Shown in pieces: positions 32,946 to 41,862 of a DNA stretch of 64,000 bases (the stretch's first letter is position 1; every line of letters starts with the position of its first letter). Made by a program: the position numbers and the translations under genes. The stretch comes from Streptomyces coffeae (GTDB taxonomy: Bacteria; Actinomycetota; Actinomycetes; Streptomycetales; Streptomycetaceae), in contig NZ_JAERRF010000012.1 in NCBI RefSeq assembly GCF_016741875.1, forward strand, positions 124,001 through 188,000, written 5' to 3'. The notes under the pieces were generated by a model. It was not told the DNA's origin. It did not search any database and saw only the letters and a list, made by a program, of their open reading frames with translations.

Positions 32946-34991
32946 ATGACCCCCACAGTCCGTCGGCGTCGAGCGCTCCGCCGACGACGTCCAGCGTTGC
33001 TCACTTCCCTGGCGCTTCTGATCGGTGCCCTCATCGGCTGGGGCCCACCCCTCGCCCAAGCCGCTCCGAGCACATCGATCACGATCGACGGTACGCGGCC
33101 CGGCCGTACCTTCGACGGTGTCGGGGCGATCAGCGGGGGCGGGGGCAACTCACGACTGCTGATCGACTACCCCAGGAAGCAGCGTGGCGAGTTGCTGGAC
33201 TACCTCTTCAAGCCCGGCTACGGCGCGGCACTCCAGACGCTGAAGCTCGAGGTGGGTGGCGACACCAACTCCACCGACGGCGCCGAGCCCAGCCATATGC
33301 ACACGCGCGACACCGTGGACTGCGATCAGGGCTATCAGTGGTGGCTTGCCGAGCAGGCCAAGGCCCGCAACCCGGACATCAAGATCGCCGCACTGGCGTG
33401 GGGCGCGCCGGGATGGATCGGCGGCGGAAAGTTCTGGTCCCAGGACATGATCGACTACTACATGTCCTGGCTGGGCTGTGCCAAGAAGCACCATCTGAAC
33501 ATCGACTACCTCGGCGGCTGGAACGAGCGCGGCTGGGACGTCGAGTGGTTCAAGAAGCTCAAGTCCACGCTCGTTGAGAAGGGTTACCGGACCAGGGTGG
33601 TCGCGGCCGAGAGCTTCGGCTGGGACGCCGCCGACGCCATGGCCGCCGACAGCGGTTTCAAGGACGCGGTCGACATCGTCGGCTCCCACTACCCCTGTGG
33701 CTACCTCGGTGACTACACCTCCTGCCCGAGCAGTGACACCGCGAAGAACCTGGGCAAGCCGCTGTGGGCGAGTGAGAACGGCTCACAGGACACCGACACC
33801 GGGGCCGCGGCGGTGGCCCGCGCGGTCAACCGGCACTACATCGACGGCAGGATGACCGGCTTCTTCCACTGGCCGGTCATCGCCGCGCTGTATCCGAATC
33901 TCCACTTTTCGAGTGATGGCATGTCGATCGCGGCGCAGCCGTGGTCCGGCAACTACCACATCGGCAGAACCACGTGGATCACCGCACACACCACCCAGTT
34001 CACCAAGCCCGGCTGGCACTACATCGACTCCGCCGGCGGCTATCTCGGCGGCAACAACGCCAACGGCAGCTATGTGTCCCTGAAGTCGACGAACAACACC
34101 GACTACTCCACGGTCATCGAGACGATGGACGCCACGGAGGACCAGACCGCGACCTTCACGGTCGAGGGCGGTCTGTCCGACGGGGTCGTCCACGTGTGGT
34201 CCACCGACGTGAAATCGTCGGACGGCAAGGACGACTTCGTCCGGGGCGAGGACATCGTGCCGTCGGAGGGCAGGTACTCCCTGACCCTCAAGCCGGGACA
34301 CGTCTACTCCCTGACGACGACCACCGGCCAGGGCAAGGGCACCGCCAAGCCCCCGGCCGCAGCCGGACTGAAGCTGCCCTACACCGACCACTTCGACAAG
34401 CCGGCGGGCTCCACGAACGCCACGTACTTCTCCGATATGAACGGCGCCTTCAAGACCGTGCGGTGCGGCGGCGACCGTACGGGTACCTGCCTGCGGCAGA
34501 TGGCCCCGACCACCCCGATCCGCTGGACCGACGAGCCCTACAACGCGCCCTACTCCCTCATGGGTGACGGGTCGTGGGACAACTACACGGTCACCACCGA
34601 CGCGATGTTCGAGCAGTCCGGCAGTGTGGAACTCCTGGGCCGTGTCGGCCGGCAGGCCAAGAACAACAACGGCCTGGACGCCTATCACTTGAGGGTGAGC
34701 GACACTGGCGACTGGTCGATCGACAAGAGTGACCAGACGTGGAAGTTCACCACGCTCGCCAGTGGAAAGACGACGCCCCTGGACCTGAACAGCTGGCACA
34801 CCGTGTCGTTCACCATGCGGGGCGACAAGCTCACGGCATCCGTCGACGGACAGACCATCGGCGAAGCGACCGACAGCTCGTACACCAAGGGCCTGACGGG
34901 CCTCGGTGTCACCGGCTACCAGACGCAGCAGTTCGACAACTTCGAGGTCCGACAGGCGTACCGGAAGGCCGGGTCGTCATCCCCGCGGTGA
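32946..34991 (+). CDS. Secreted GH59 galactocerebrosidase-like enzyme
   Basis: A 681-residue protein with a Sec-type signal peptide (basic start, hydrophobic core, cleavage near AQAA). It matches GH59 galactosylceramidase in its TIM barrel: proton donor Glu194 in GGWNERGWD and nucleophile Glu277 in WASENGSQD. The beta-sandwich and a C-terminal lectin-like domain (from about residue 475) are also present. It should release beta-galactose, probably from plant or microbial glycans rather than sphingolipids. It sits directly after the GH95 gene and is likely co-transcribed; a GH95-GH59 pair fits stepwise removal of fucose- and galactose-type residues. Confidence 0.88.
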   Translation: MTPTVRRRRALRRRRPALLTSLALLIGALIGWGPPLAQAAPSTSITIDGTRPGRTFDGVGAISGGGGNSRLLIDYPRKQRGELLDYLFKPGYGAALQTLKLEVGGDTNSTDGAEPSHMHTRDTVDCDQGYQWWLAEQAKARNPDIKIAALAWGAPGWIGGGKFWSQDMIDYYMSWLGCAKKHHLNIDYLGGWNERGWDVEWFKKLKSTLVEKGYRTRVVAAESFGWDAADAMAADSGFKDAVDIVGSHYPCGYLGDYTSCPSSDTAKNLGKPLWASENGSQDTDTGAAAVARAVNRHYIDGRMTGFFHWPVIAALYPNLHFSSDGMSIAAQPWSGNYHIGRTTWITAHTTQFTKPGWHYIDSAGGYLGGNNANGSYVSLKSTNNTDYSTVIETMDATEDQTATFTVEGGLSDGVVHVWSTDVKSSDGKDDFVRGEDIVPSEGRYSLTLKPGHVYSLTTTTGQGKGTAKPPAAAGLKLPYTDHFDKPAGSTNATYFSDMNGAFKTVRCGGDRTGTCLRQMAPTTPIRWTDEPYNAPYSLMGDGSWDNYTVTTDAMFEQSGSVELLGRVGRQAKNNNGLDAYHLRVSDTGDWSIDKSDQTWKFTTLASGKTTPLDLNSWHTVSFTMRGDKLTASVDGQTIGEATDSSYTKGLTGLGVTGYQTQQFDNFEVRQAYRKAGSSSPR

Positions 34992-35035
34992 AACCGTGCC
35001 CGGCGCTGTCGGGGCACCGCTGTAGGGTCCGGCCC

Positions 35036-35605
35036 ATGACAACGTCCGGATCACTTCTCGCCCGGCTCAAGGCCGACCGCCAGGCGGCCCTGCTGGCCGA
35101 TTTCCCCTTCGAGTTCGACACCCTCATGGACTCCATCACCCATGTGGAACCGGTGCGGCTGGCCTCCGGTGCCCCGCTGGAGCCGATCGCGAAGGACCAC
35201 GGCGGTGGTACGTACTTCCTCTGCGGCGAGGGTGACGGCGAGGACCGCCCGGTGCTCTTCGCCGACTCCGAGGGCTCCGCCGGGGTGGTCGGGACCAACC
35301 TCCGGGATGCGCTGCTCCTGCTGATCGGGCTGCCGTGCTCCGGGGAGGCCCTGCACGGGGAGCGGCAGGGGCGGGAGATGGACGAGCGGGCGCTCGAGGC
35401 CATGCGCGACGAGGACGACGCGGACTACATCGAGGCCGCGGAGATCGAGGACTTGGCCGGAATGCGCGCCGAACTCCTCGACCGCCTCGACCTGGCTCCG
35501 CTCCCGCCCCTGACCTGGCTGCTGGAGCGGGCGCGCGCGGCCGAGGCCCTCGACCCCGGCCATGTGCTCATCAACGAGGAGGGCAACGCCTACCAGCAGG
35601 GTTGA
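35036..35605 (+). CDS. Hypothetical protein, SUKH-like
   Basis: A 189-residue soluble protein. The middle (GGTYFLCGEG, RPVLFADSEGSAGVVGTNL, DALLLLIGLP) recalls the SUKH/SMI1-like immunity fold common in Streptomyces, but the match is from memory and weak. The C-terminal 80 residues are acidic and helical. It starts 45 bp after the GH59 gene on the same strand. No toxin gene is adjacent. Function unknown. Confidence 0.65.
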   Translation: MTTSGSLLARLKADRQAALLADFPFEFDTLMDSITHVEPVRLASGAPLEPIAKDHGGGTYFLCGEGDGEDRPVLFADSEGSAGVVGTNLRDALLLLIGLPCSGEALHGERQGREMDERALEAMRDEDDADYIEAAEIEDLAGMRAELLDRLDLAPLPPLTWLLERARAAEALDPGHVLINEEGNAYQQG

Positions 35606-35866
35606 AGGCGGTTCCCGGCCAAGTCCACCGGAGGAAGAGCCTCATCACCTACGGCCGTACCCCGGCCGTGGAGGTCACCGTCCAGGACGGTGCCACGGCG
35701 ATCGATGCCACTCTCGTGGACATCAGCCGGAGGGCAAAGCCCCTCCGGACCTACACGAAGTGCGTCTCCGTCGGCGATTTTCCCCTCTGATCAGCTGAAC
35801 ACGTCGTCGGCAGAACTCCACCTCCGCCAGGGCCAGGTGAGGTCCGGGGCCGCCCGGGTGGGGTGG
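35606..35866. other. Intergenic region with hairpin and a short remnant frame
   Basis: A frame ending at 35790 reads like protein (VEVTVQDGATAIDATLVD) and has GGAGGA before it, but no start codon at a proper distance, so it is probably a remnant. A hairpin with 8-bp arms CCGGAGGG/CCCTCCGG (35727-35748) lies inside it. Confidence 0.4.
35727..35748. terminator. Hairpin, possible terminator
   Basis: 8-bp perfect GC-rich arms with a 6-base loop (CAAAGC) between two convergent genes. Confidence 0.45.
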
Positions 35867-37003
35867 TCAGCCCGAGACGGCCTTCGCCCAGCCTCGGTCG
35901 ACGATGTCCCTCGCCTTCTCCAACTGCGCATCCGTGGGGAACTGCGGTGTCCCCTCAACCGTCGGCAGCATCGCGGCGGCGGCCTCGTCGAGGGTGCCGT
36001 CCTGCTCCATGGCGGCCAACAGCGCGGGGCGGGCGTAGCCCTGGAGCCGGAGGTTCTGCCCCCCGGGGCTGAAGAGGTACTCCAGCCACAGGCGGGCGGC
36101 CGCCGGGTGGGGCGCGTGTCGGTTGACCGCCAGCGCGTAGTACTGGGCGAAAGTTCCGTCGAAGGGGATCGCGACCCGCCACGTCACGCCCTTGCTGCGG
36201 AACTGGTCGGCGTATTCGAGGTTGACGTAGTCCCAATCGATACCGATGGCCGTCTGACCGCTCTTGACCGCGGTCGAGGTGGACTCGACGGGGTTGAAGT
36301 TGCCTTTCTTCTTCAGTTTGGCGAAGAAGTCGAGGCCGGGCCGGATGTTGCCGAAGGATCCGTTGTTCGCCAGGGCGGCGGCGTACACACCGGCGAAGGC
36401 GGTACCGGACCGGGTGGGGTCGCCGTCCAGCGAGACCTTGCCCTTGTACTGGGGTTTCAGCAGATCGGCGAAGGTTCGGGGGCAGGTCTTGACGCGCTTG
36501 GCATTGCAGCCGATGGAGATATAGCCCCCGTAGTTGTTGGCCCAGCGGCCCCGCCGGTCCTTCTGATTCCTCGGGATCGCGTCGTACTCGATGACCGTGT
36601 AGGGCGCGAGCAGGTTCTCCCGGGCCGCCGCCCGCGCGAAGGTGTCCGCCACATCCAGCACATCGGGGGCATGGTGACTCTTCCCGCCCTTCCGCACGGC
36701 GTCGAGCTCGTCCTGGCTGGAGCCCTGCGGATTGGCCACCGTGACCTTGATTCCGTACCTCTTCTCGAAGCCGTCGATCAGACCGCCGTAGTTGGCCCAG
36801 TCGCGCGGAAGCGCGATCGCGTTCAGCCTGCCCTCGTGCTTCGCCGCGGCGATCAGCGCGTCCATGCCGCCCATGTCCCGGACGGAGGTGGCGGCCGAAG
36901 GCTTCCTGGGCATGGGGGTCGGGGTCTGATCACAGGCGCTCAGGGCCACCAGGAGGGTGAGGCAGCCGCAGACGGCCGCCGTTCGGGCACGAGGTGCGGT
37001 CAC
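35867..37003 (-). CDS. Orphan ABC-transporter solute-binding lipoprotein
   Basis: A 378-residue type II periplasmic-binding-fold lipoprotein with lipobox LSAC. The body resembles the PotD/iron/thiamine-type extracellular binding proteins: DALIAAAKHEGRLNAIALP, an internal GIDWDYVNLEY and VNRHAPHPAAARLWLEYL are typical of that class. The ligand is unknown. GTG at 37003 follows GGAG by 6 bases; the upstream extension is not signal-peptide-like. No permease or ATPase gene adjoins it, so it must work with a transporter elsewhere or act as a ligand sensor. The phosphatase gene upstream on the same strand is a possible signalling partner. Confidence 0.82.
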   Translation of the reverse strand: MTAPRARTAAVCGCLTLLVALSACDQTPTPMPRKPSAATSVRDMGGMDALIAAAKHEGRLNAIALPRDWANYGGLIDGFEKRYGIKVTVANPQGSSQDELDAVRKGGKSHHAPDVLDVADTFARAAARENLLAPYTVIEYDAIPRNQKDRRGRWANNYGGYISIGCNAKRVKTCPRTFADLLKPQYKGKVSLDGDPTRSGTAFAGVYAAALANNGSFGNIRPGLDFFAKLKKKGNFNPVESTSTAVKSGQTAIGIDWDYVNLEYADQFRSKGVTWRVAIPFDGTFAQYYALAVNRHAPHPAAARLWLEYLFSPGGQNLRLQGYARPALLAAMEQDGTLDEAAAAMLPTVEGTPQFPTDAQLEKARDIVDRGWAKAVSG

Positions 37004-37138
37004 GATGACTCCAGGAAACGGGACACAGGAACGAGCGCTATCACCGGTGGGCTCCCGGCCGCAGCAGGCACGTCGTGTCACTGGAGTGAACGGCTCAGCG
37101 CGGGCGAGGCCGCGCTGCGGCCGGACGCGTCACCACCC

Positions 37139-39922
37139 TCACCCCGCCGTGTCGTCCCATCGGTCGAGCAGGTCCTCTCCGATGCCTTCCGCCGTCGGCG
37201 GGCCACCCTCGTGGAGGGATTGTTCGGCCCAGATGACTTTGCCGGTGGGGGTGTAGCGGGTGCCCCAGCGCTCGGTGAACTGGGCGACCAGGAAGAGACC
37301 GCGGCCGCCTTCATCGGTGACCTTGGCCAGCCGCAGACGGGGCGTGGTGCTGCTGCCGTCGGAGACCTCGTAGATCAGGGTGCGCTCACGGAGCAGCCGC
37401 ACGGTGATGGGCTCCGCGCCGTAGCGGATGGCGTTGGTGATCAATTCGCTGAGGATGAGCTCCGCGGTGAGGGCGAGCTGCTCCAGGCCCCACTCCGTCA
37501 GCCGGCGGACACAGGCCGCGCGAACCGGCGCCACCGCCGCGGGGTCACGGGGCACCTCCCATTCGGCGATCTGCGTGCGGTCGAGCCGGCGCGTACGGGC
37601 CACCAGCAGCGCGATGTCATCCTTGGGCTGGGTGGGCAGCATGACCTCGATCACCGCGGCACAGGTGGTCTCCGGATCGCGGTCGGGCCCGGTCAGGGCA
37701 GTGCGCAGGGACTCCAAACCGGCGTCGAGGTCGCGGTCGGCCATCAGCCCGTCGGTGTAGAGCACCATCCGGGAACCTTCCGGCACCGTCAGCCCGGCGC
37801 TCTCGTGGGGCAGGCCGGCGCCCAGGCCCAGCGGTGGGGAGATCGGCACCGAGGGGAAGGCCACGGTGCCGTCGGGGTGGACCATCGCAAGACCCGGATG
37901 GCCGGCGGTGGCGACGGCCACCCGTCCGGAGGTGGGGTCGTAGATGGCGTACTGACAGGTGGCCCCGGTGATTCCCGGTCCGTTGCCGGTGTCGGCCTCT
38001 TCGGCGTCGATCTGTGCCACCAGCTCGTCCATACGGGCCAGCAACTCGTCCGGAGGCATGTCCAGGACGGAGAAGTTGTGAACGGCGGTGCGCAGCCGGC
38101 CCATGGTGGCCGCCGCGTGCAGCCCGTGGCCGACGACATCGCCGACCACCAGGGCCACCCGGGCGCTGGACAGCGGGATGACGTCGAACCAGTCCCCGCC
38201 CACACCGGCCCGGGCCGGCAGATAGCGGTAGGCCACCTCGAGGGCCGGCAGTTCGGGCAGCCCGCGGGGCAGCAGGCTGCGCTGGAGGGCGACGGCCATG
38301 GCGTGCTCGCGGGTGTACCGGCGGGCGTTGTCGATGCACACCGCTGCCCGGGCGGTCAGTTCCTCCGCGAAGGACACGTCCTCCTCCTCGAACGGAGGGG
38401 AGGCGCTCGTCCGCCAGAAGTGCGCCATCCCGAGGAGCACCCCGCGGGCCCGGAGCGGGACCAGGACCAAGGAGTGGATGCCGAAGTCCAGGACCCGCTG
38501 GGCACGCTCGGGGTCCTGGGCCCGCCACCCGTCGCAGGCGCTCAGCTCACGGACGAGGACCGCTCGGCCGCTGGCCACCCCGGCGGCGATGGGATGAGTG
38601 GCGGCGAACCGGATCAGCTTCCCGACGGGGTAGAGGGGATGGTCACCCTCCAGGCCGACAGCGGCGGTGCGGCGCATCTCGGTGCTCGCACCGGACGGCT
38701 CCTCGCCGTGCAGGACCGGGTCCCGGAGCTCGACGGTGACGACGTCGGCGAAGGTGGGGACCGCCGCCTCCGCCAGCTCCTCGGCGGTACGTGTGACATC
38801 CAGCGTGGTCCCGATCCGTACCCCCGCCTCGTAGAGCAGTCTCAACCGTTCGCGAGCCAGCTCGGCCTTGCCGGAGAGAGCCCGCAGCTCGGTGGTGTCC
38901 CGCAGGGTCACCACGCTGCCGACCGGCCCCCGAGGGGCGGTGAGCCGCTTGTTGACCGCCAGCAGCCGGTCGCCCGCCAGATGCACCTCATCGGTCGCCG
39001 GGCGATCGGAGGCCAGCACCTCGGCGAGATCCCCCTCCAGCCCGAGACCGGCGACATGGTGCCGCTCCGCGTCCTGCGGCAGGTCCAGCAGCCGCCGCGC
39101 CTCGTCGTTGGCCAGCAGGATCCGGCCGTCGCCCCCGACGATGAGTACCCCCTCCCGCACCGCGTGCAGAACCGCGTCGTGGTGCTCGTACATACGGGTC
39201 ATCTCGACCGGGCCCAGGCCATGGGTCTGCCGCCGCAACCGCCGGCTCACCAGACCCGCCCCACCCGCGGCGACGGCAAGAGCCCCGACAGCGCCCCCGA
39301 TGAGGACCGGCAGCTGCCGTCTCACCCCCTGTTGCACCGTCCCGACCGTGACGGGGACGGCGACAACGGCGACAACGGAGCCGTGCGTGTCCTTGACGGG
39401 CACCGCGGAGACCACGGAGAGGCCCAGGGATCCTCGAAAGGTTCTGGTGAACGGCTTGCCGGCGGCCGCCTCCGCATAGGGCCCGATGATGTGTTTGCCG
39501 ATCTGACGCGGGTCGCTGTGCGTGAGGGTGATCCCGTCCAACGTGTACACGATGATGGCATCGACCCCGGCGGCCTTCCGCGCCGCCTCGGCGCGCGGCT
39601 GGAGCACTGCGCTCGGATCGCGGCTGTCCAGTGCCTCCAGCATCCCTGGGGAATGCGCGAACGCCTGGGCGGCGGCAAGCGTCCGGTGCTGGGCATCCGC
39701 CATGGTGTCGCGTCGGACCTGCACCACGAGAGCGATCAGTGCGGCGGCGACGAGCAGCACCACGACCGCCAATTGCAGAAGGAACACCTGTCCGGCCAGG
39801 CTGCGCACGCTCAGCAGGGGGCCCTGGCCCCTGAGCGATTGCCACGGCTGCCCCTGAGGGACCCGGCCGTGCTCCTGGTGTCCTTGACGGCCATCTCCCG
39901 CACGGTGAAGCCGACCCGGCAC
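37139..39922 (-). CDS. Membrane sensor SpoIIE-type phosphatase with anti-sigma-like kinase domain
   Basis: A long multidomain signalling protein. In order it has a transmembrane helix (LLQLAVVVLLVAAALIALVV), an extracellular PAS/CHASE-like sensor (VYTLDGITLTHSDP), a second helix, a PAS domain, a GAF domain, a PP2C/SpoIIE phosphatase (GVGGDWFDVI, VVGDVVGHG, YTDGLM) and a C-terminal HATPase (ELITNAIRYG). Such proteins control sigma factors through anti-sigma antagonists in response to outside signals. The start is uncertain: GTG at 39922 has AGGAGG six bases before it; GTG at 39808 would begin just before the first helix. It lies upstream of, and in line with, the orphan binding protein. Confidence 0.85.
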   Translation of the reverse strand: MPGRLHRAGDGRQGHQEHGRVPQGQPWQSLRGQGPLLSVRSLAGQVFLLQLAVVVLLVAAALIALVVQVRRDTMADAQHRTLAAAQAFAHSPGMLEALDSRDPSAVLQPRAEAARKAAGVDAIIVYTLDGITLTHSDPRQIGKHIIGPYAEAAAGKPFTRTFRGSLGLSVVSAVPVKDTHGSVVAVVAVPVTVGTVQQGVRRQLPVLIGGAVGALAVAAGGAGLVSRRLRRQTHGLGPVEMTRMYEHHDAVLHAVREGVLIVGGDGRILLANDEARRLLDLPQDAERHHVAGLGLEGDLAEVLASDRPATDEVHLAGDRLLAVNKRLTAPRGPVGSVVTLRDTTELRALSGKAELARERLRLLYEAGVRIGTTLDVTRTAEELAEAAVPTFADVVTVELRDPVLHGEEPSGASTEMRRTAAVGLEGDHPLYPVGKLIRFAATHPIAAGVASGRAVLVRELSACDGWRAQDPERAQRVLDFGIHSLVLVPLRARGVLLGMAHFWRTSASPPFEEEDVSFAEELTARAAVCIDNARRYTREHAMAVALQRSLLPRGLPELPALEVAYRYLPARAGVGGDWFDVIPLSSARVALVVGDVVGHGLHAAATMGRLRTAVHNFSVLDMPPDELLARMDELVAQIDAEEADTGNGPGITGATCQYAIYDPTSGRVAVATAGHPGLAMVHPDGTVAFPSVPISPPLGLGAGLPHESAGLTVPEGSRMVLYTDGLMADRDLDAGLESLRTALTGPDRDPETTCAAVIEVMLPTQPKDDIALLVARTRRLDRTQIAEWEVPRDPAAVAPVRAACVRRLTEWGLEQLALTAELILSELITNAIRYGAEPITVRLLRERTLIYEVSDGSSTTPRLRLAKVTDEGGRGLFLVAQFTERWGTRYTPTGKVIWAEQSLHEGGPPTAEGIGEDLLDRWDDTAG

Positions 39923-40055
39923 ACGAATCCTCCTGGGCGAATGAAGAATTCCGTGCCGGATTTTGCCGAACATTCCGCACATAAACTATTTCTACCGACG
40001 GATCGCGGAGTGATCAGGGTCCGCCGGTGTCCGTTGGCCCGTTCGGGTGGCCGCG

Positions 40056-40892
40056 TCAGCCCTTCACCGCCCCCGAGGTCAGTCCCTGGACGATATGGCG
40101 GCTGGCGAAGGCGAACAACAGCATCGTGGGCAGGATGGTGAACACGGCCGCCGCCGACATCGAGCCCCAGTCGATGTTGAAGCTGGAGATGAATCCGTTG
40201 AGGGCGGTGGGGACGGTTTTGTTGCTGTCGCTGTTCAACAGGGTCACCGACAGGAAAAGCTCGTTCCAGCAGTTGACGAAGTTGAAGATGAAGGCGGCGA
40301 TGATGCCCGGCTTCATCACCGGAAGCAGCACCCGGAACAGGGCTCCGAACCGGGACAGCCCGTCGATCATGGCGGCCTCCTCCAAAGCGTCCGGGATGTT
40401 CTCGAAGAAACCACGGAGCATCACCGTGCAGAACGGGATGCACACGGCGATGTAGACGAGGATGAGCCCGAGCCGGTTGTCGACCAGCGAGAGGTCGGTC
40501 ATCAGCAGGTACAGCGGGCCCAGGGCGATGAAGGCGGGGATCATCTGGGTGACCAGGGCGGCCATCAGCAGCGCGGACTTGGTACGGAACTCGAAGCGCG
40601 CCAGCACATACGCGGACAGCATCGAGATCGCGGTGGCGGCCGCGCCGGCCACGGTCGCGACGATGAGGCTGTTGGTGATGTAGGTCCCGAAGTCGGCCTT
40701 GCCGAACAGTCCTCGGTAGTTCTCCAGCGAGAAGTGCTCGGGCCAATAGGCGATCGGGAAGGCGAAGATGTCGCCGGGCGCCTTGAGCGAGGTGACGATG
40801 ATCCAGTAGAGCGGGAAGACGGTGAACACCAGCCACAGCCCCAGGAAGGCGAACCGGACGGTCCGGCCGGCCGCGGTCGCTTTGCCGATCAT
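40056..40892 (-). CDS. Sugar ABC transporter permease (MalG-type)
   Basis: A 278-residue inner-membrane permease of the CUT1 carbohydrate class. It has six hydrophobic segments and the cytoplasmic EAA loop (EEAAMIDGLSRFGALFRVLLP) that contacts the ATPase. ATG at 40892 overlaps the stop of the partner permease gene by 4 bp. No ATP-binding subunit is encoded here; Streptomyces CUT1 systems generally share the MsiK ATPase. The operon probably imports an oligosaccharide or a product of the nearby secreted glycosidases. Confidence 0.93.
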   Translation of the reverse strand: MIGKATAAGRTVRFAFLGLWLVFTVFPLYWIIVTSLKAPGDIFAFPIAYWPEHFSLENYRGLFGKADFGTYITNSLIVATVAGAAATAISMLSAYVLARFEFRTKSALLMAALVTQMIPAFIALGPLYLLMTDLSLVDNRLGLILVYIAVCIPFCTVMLRGFFENIPDALEEAAMIDGLSRFGALFRVLLPVMKPGIIAAFIFNFVNCWNELFLSVTLLNSDSNKTVPTALNGFISSFNIDWGSMSAAAVFTILPTMLLFAFASRHIVQGLTSGAVKG

Positions 40893-41860
40893 TGCTTCAC
40901 CCCTCGCTTCTCGCGCGTTGCCAGCAGGAAGAACACCGCGAACACCAGCAGCGTGGCGACCACGAGGAGGCCGAGCGCGGAGGCTCTGCCGTAGTCGCCC
41001 TGCTGAGTGATCTTGATCATCCAGGTGGTCACGATCTGTGTCTCGTTGTTGGGTCCGCCGCCGGTCATCCCGAAGATCAGGTCGGGGAAGTTGAAGATCC
41101 AGATGATCCGTAGCAGCACGGTGAGCGCCAGCGTGGTGCGGATGTAGGGGATGGTGATCTGGAAGAGGGTGCGCGTCTTGCTCGCGCCGTCCAGGGCCGC
41201 CGCCTCGTACAGCTCGTCGGGGATCGACTGGAGTGCGGCCAGGATCATGATGGCGAAGAAGGTGACGCCGTACCAGATGTTGGCGATCAGGACGGCGATC
41301 ATCGCGGTCTTCGGATCGGCCAGCCACGCGATGGGCTCGTCGATCAGTCCTGCCTTCTCGAGCAGGTCGTTGACGACGCCGAACTCGCTGTTGAACATCC
41401 AGCGGAACAGGATGCCGATGAGGAACCCGGAGATCGCCCAGGGAAAGAAGACCAGCGCCTGGTAGAGACCGCGGAAGCGGAACCGGCGGCGCAGCCACAG
41501 GGCGAGCGCGAAACCGATCACCAGCTGGGGCACGATCGAGCCGAACACCCAGAGGAAGGAGTTGCCCAGGACCGTGCCCCAGATGGGGTCGCCGAAGACA
41601 TCACGAAAGTTCTTCAGGCCCACCCAGGAGGTGTCGGTCAGATCCGTCAGCTTCCAGTTGCGAAAGGCCATCTGGCTGCCGGCGATCATGGGGTAGTAGG
41701 TGAAGACGGCCACGAAGACAGCGGCCGGTGCCATAAAGGCGGCGATCATCAGGCCGCGGCGGGTGGTGAACTCCCGCCGCCGGCGGCCCGGGACGGGCGG
41801 GGCGCCCCTCGTGTGAGAGGGGCGCTTCGCCGTCTTCGTGATTGCGGACGTGGCCGGCAT
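40889..41860 (-). CDS. Sugar ABC transporter permease (MalF-type)
   Basis: A 323-residue permease. A charged N-terminal tail of about 35 residues is followed by six or more membrane segments and the EAA loop (YEAAALDGASKTRTLFQITIP). It pairs with the MalG-type subunit that overlaps its stop. ATG at 41860 follows GGGAGAA and lies 2 bp after the binding-protein stop, so translation is coupled. Confidence 0.93.
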   Translation of the reverse strand: MPATSAITKTAKRPSHTRGAPPVPGRRRREFTTRRGLMIAAFMAPAAVFVAVFTYYPMIAGSQMAFRNWKLTDLTDTSWVGLKNFRDVFGDPIWGTVLGNSFLWVFGSIVPQLVIGFALALWLRRRFRFRGLYQALVFFPWAISGFLIGILFRWMFNSEFGVVNDLLEKAGLIDEPIAWLADPKTAMIAVLIANIWYGVTFFAIMILAALQSIPDELYEAAALDGASKTRTLFQITIPYIRTTLALTVLLRIIWIFNFPDLIFGMTGGGPNNETQIVTTWMIKITQQGDYGRASALGLLVVATLLVFAVFFLLATREKRGVKQ

Positions 41861-41862
41861 GT

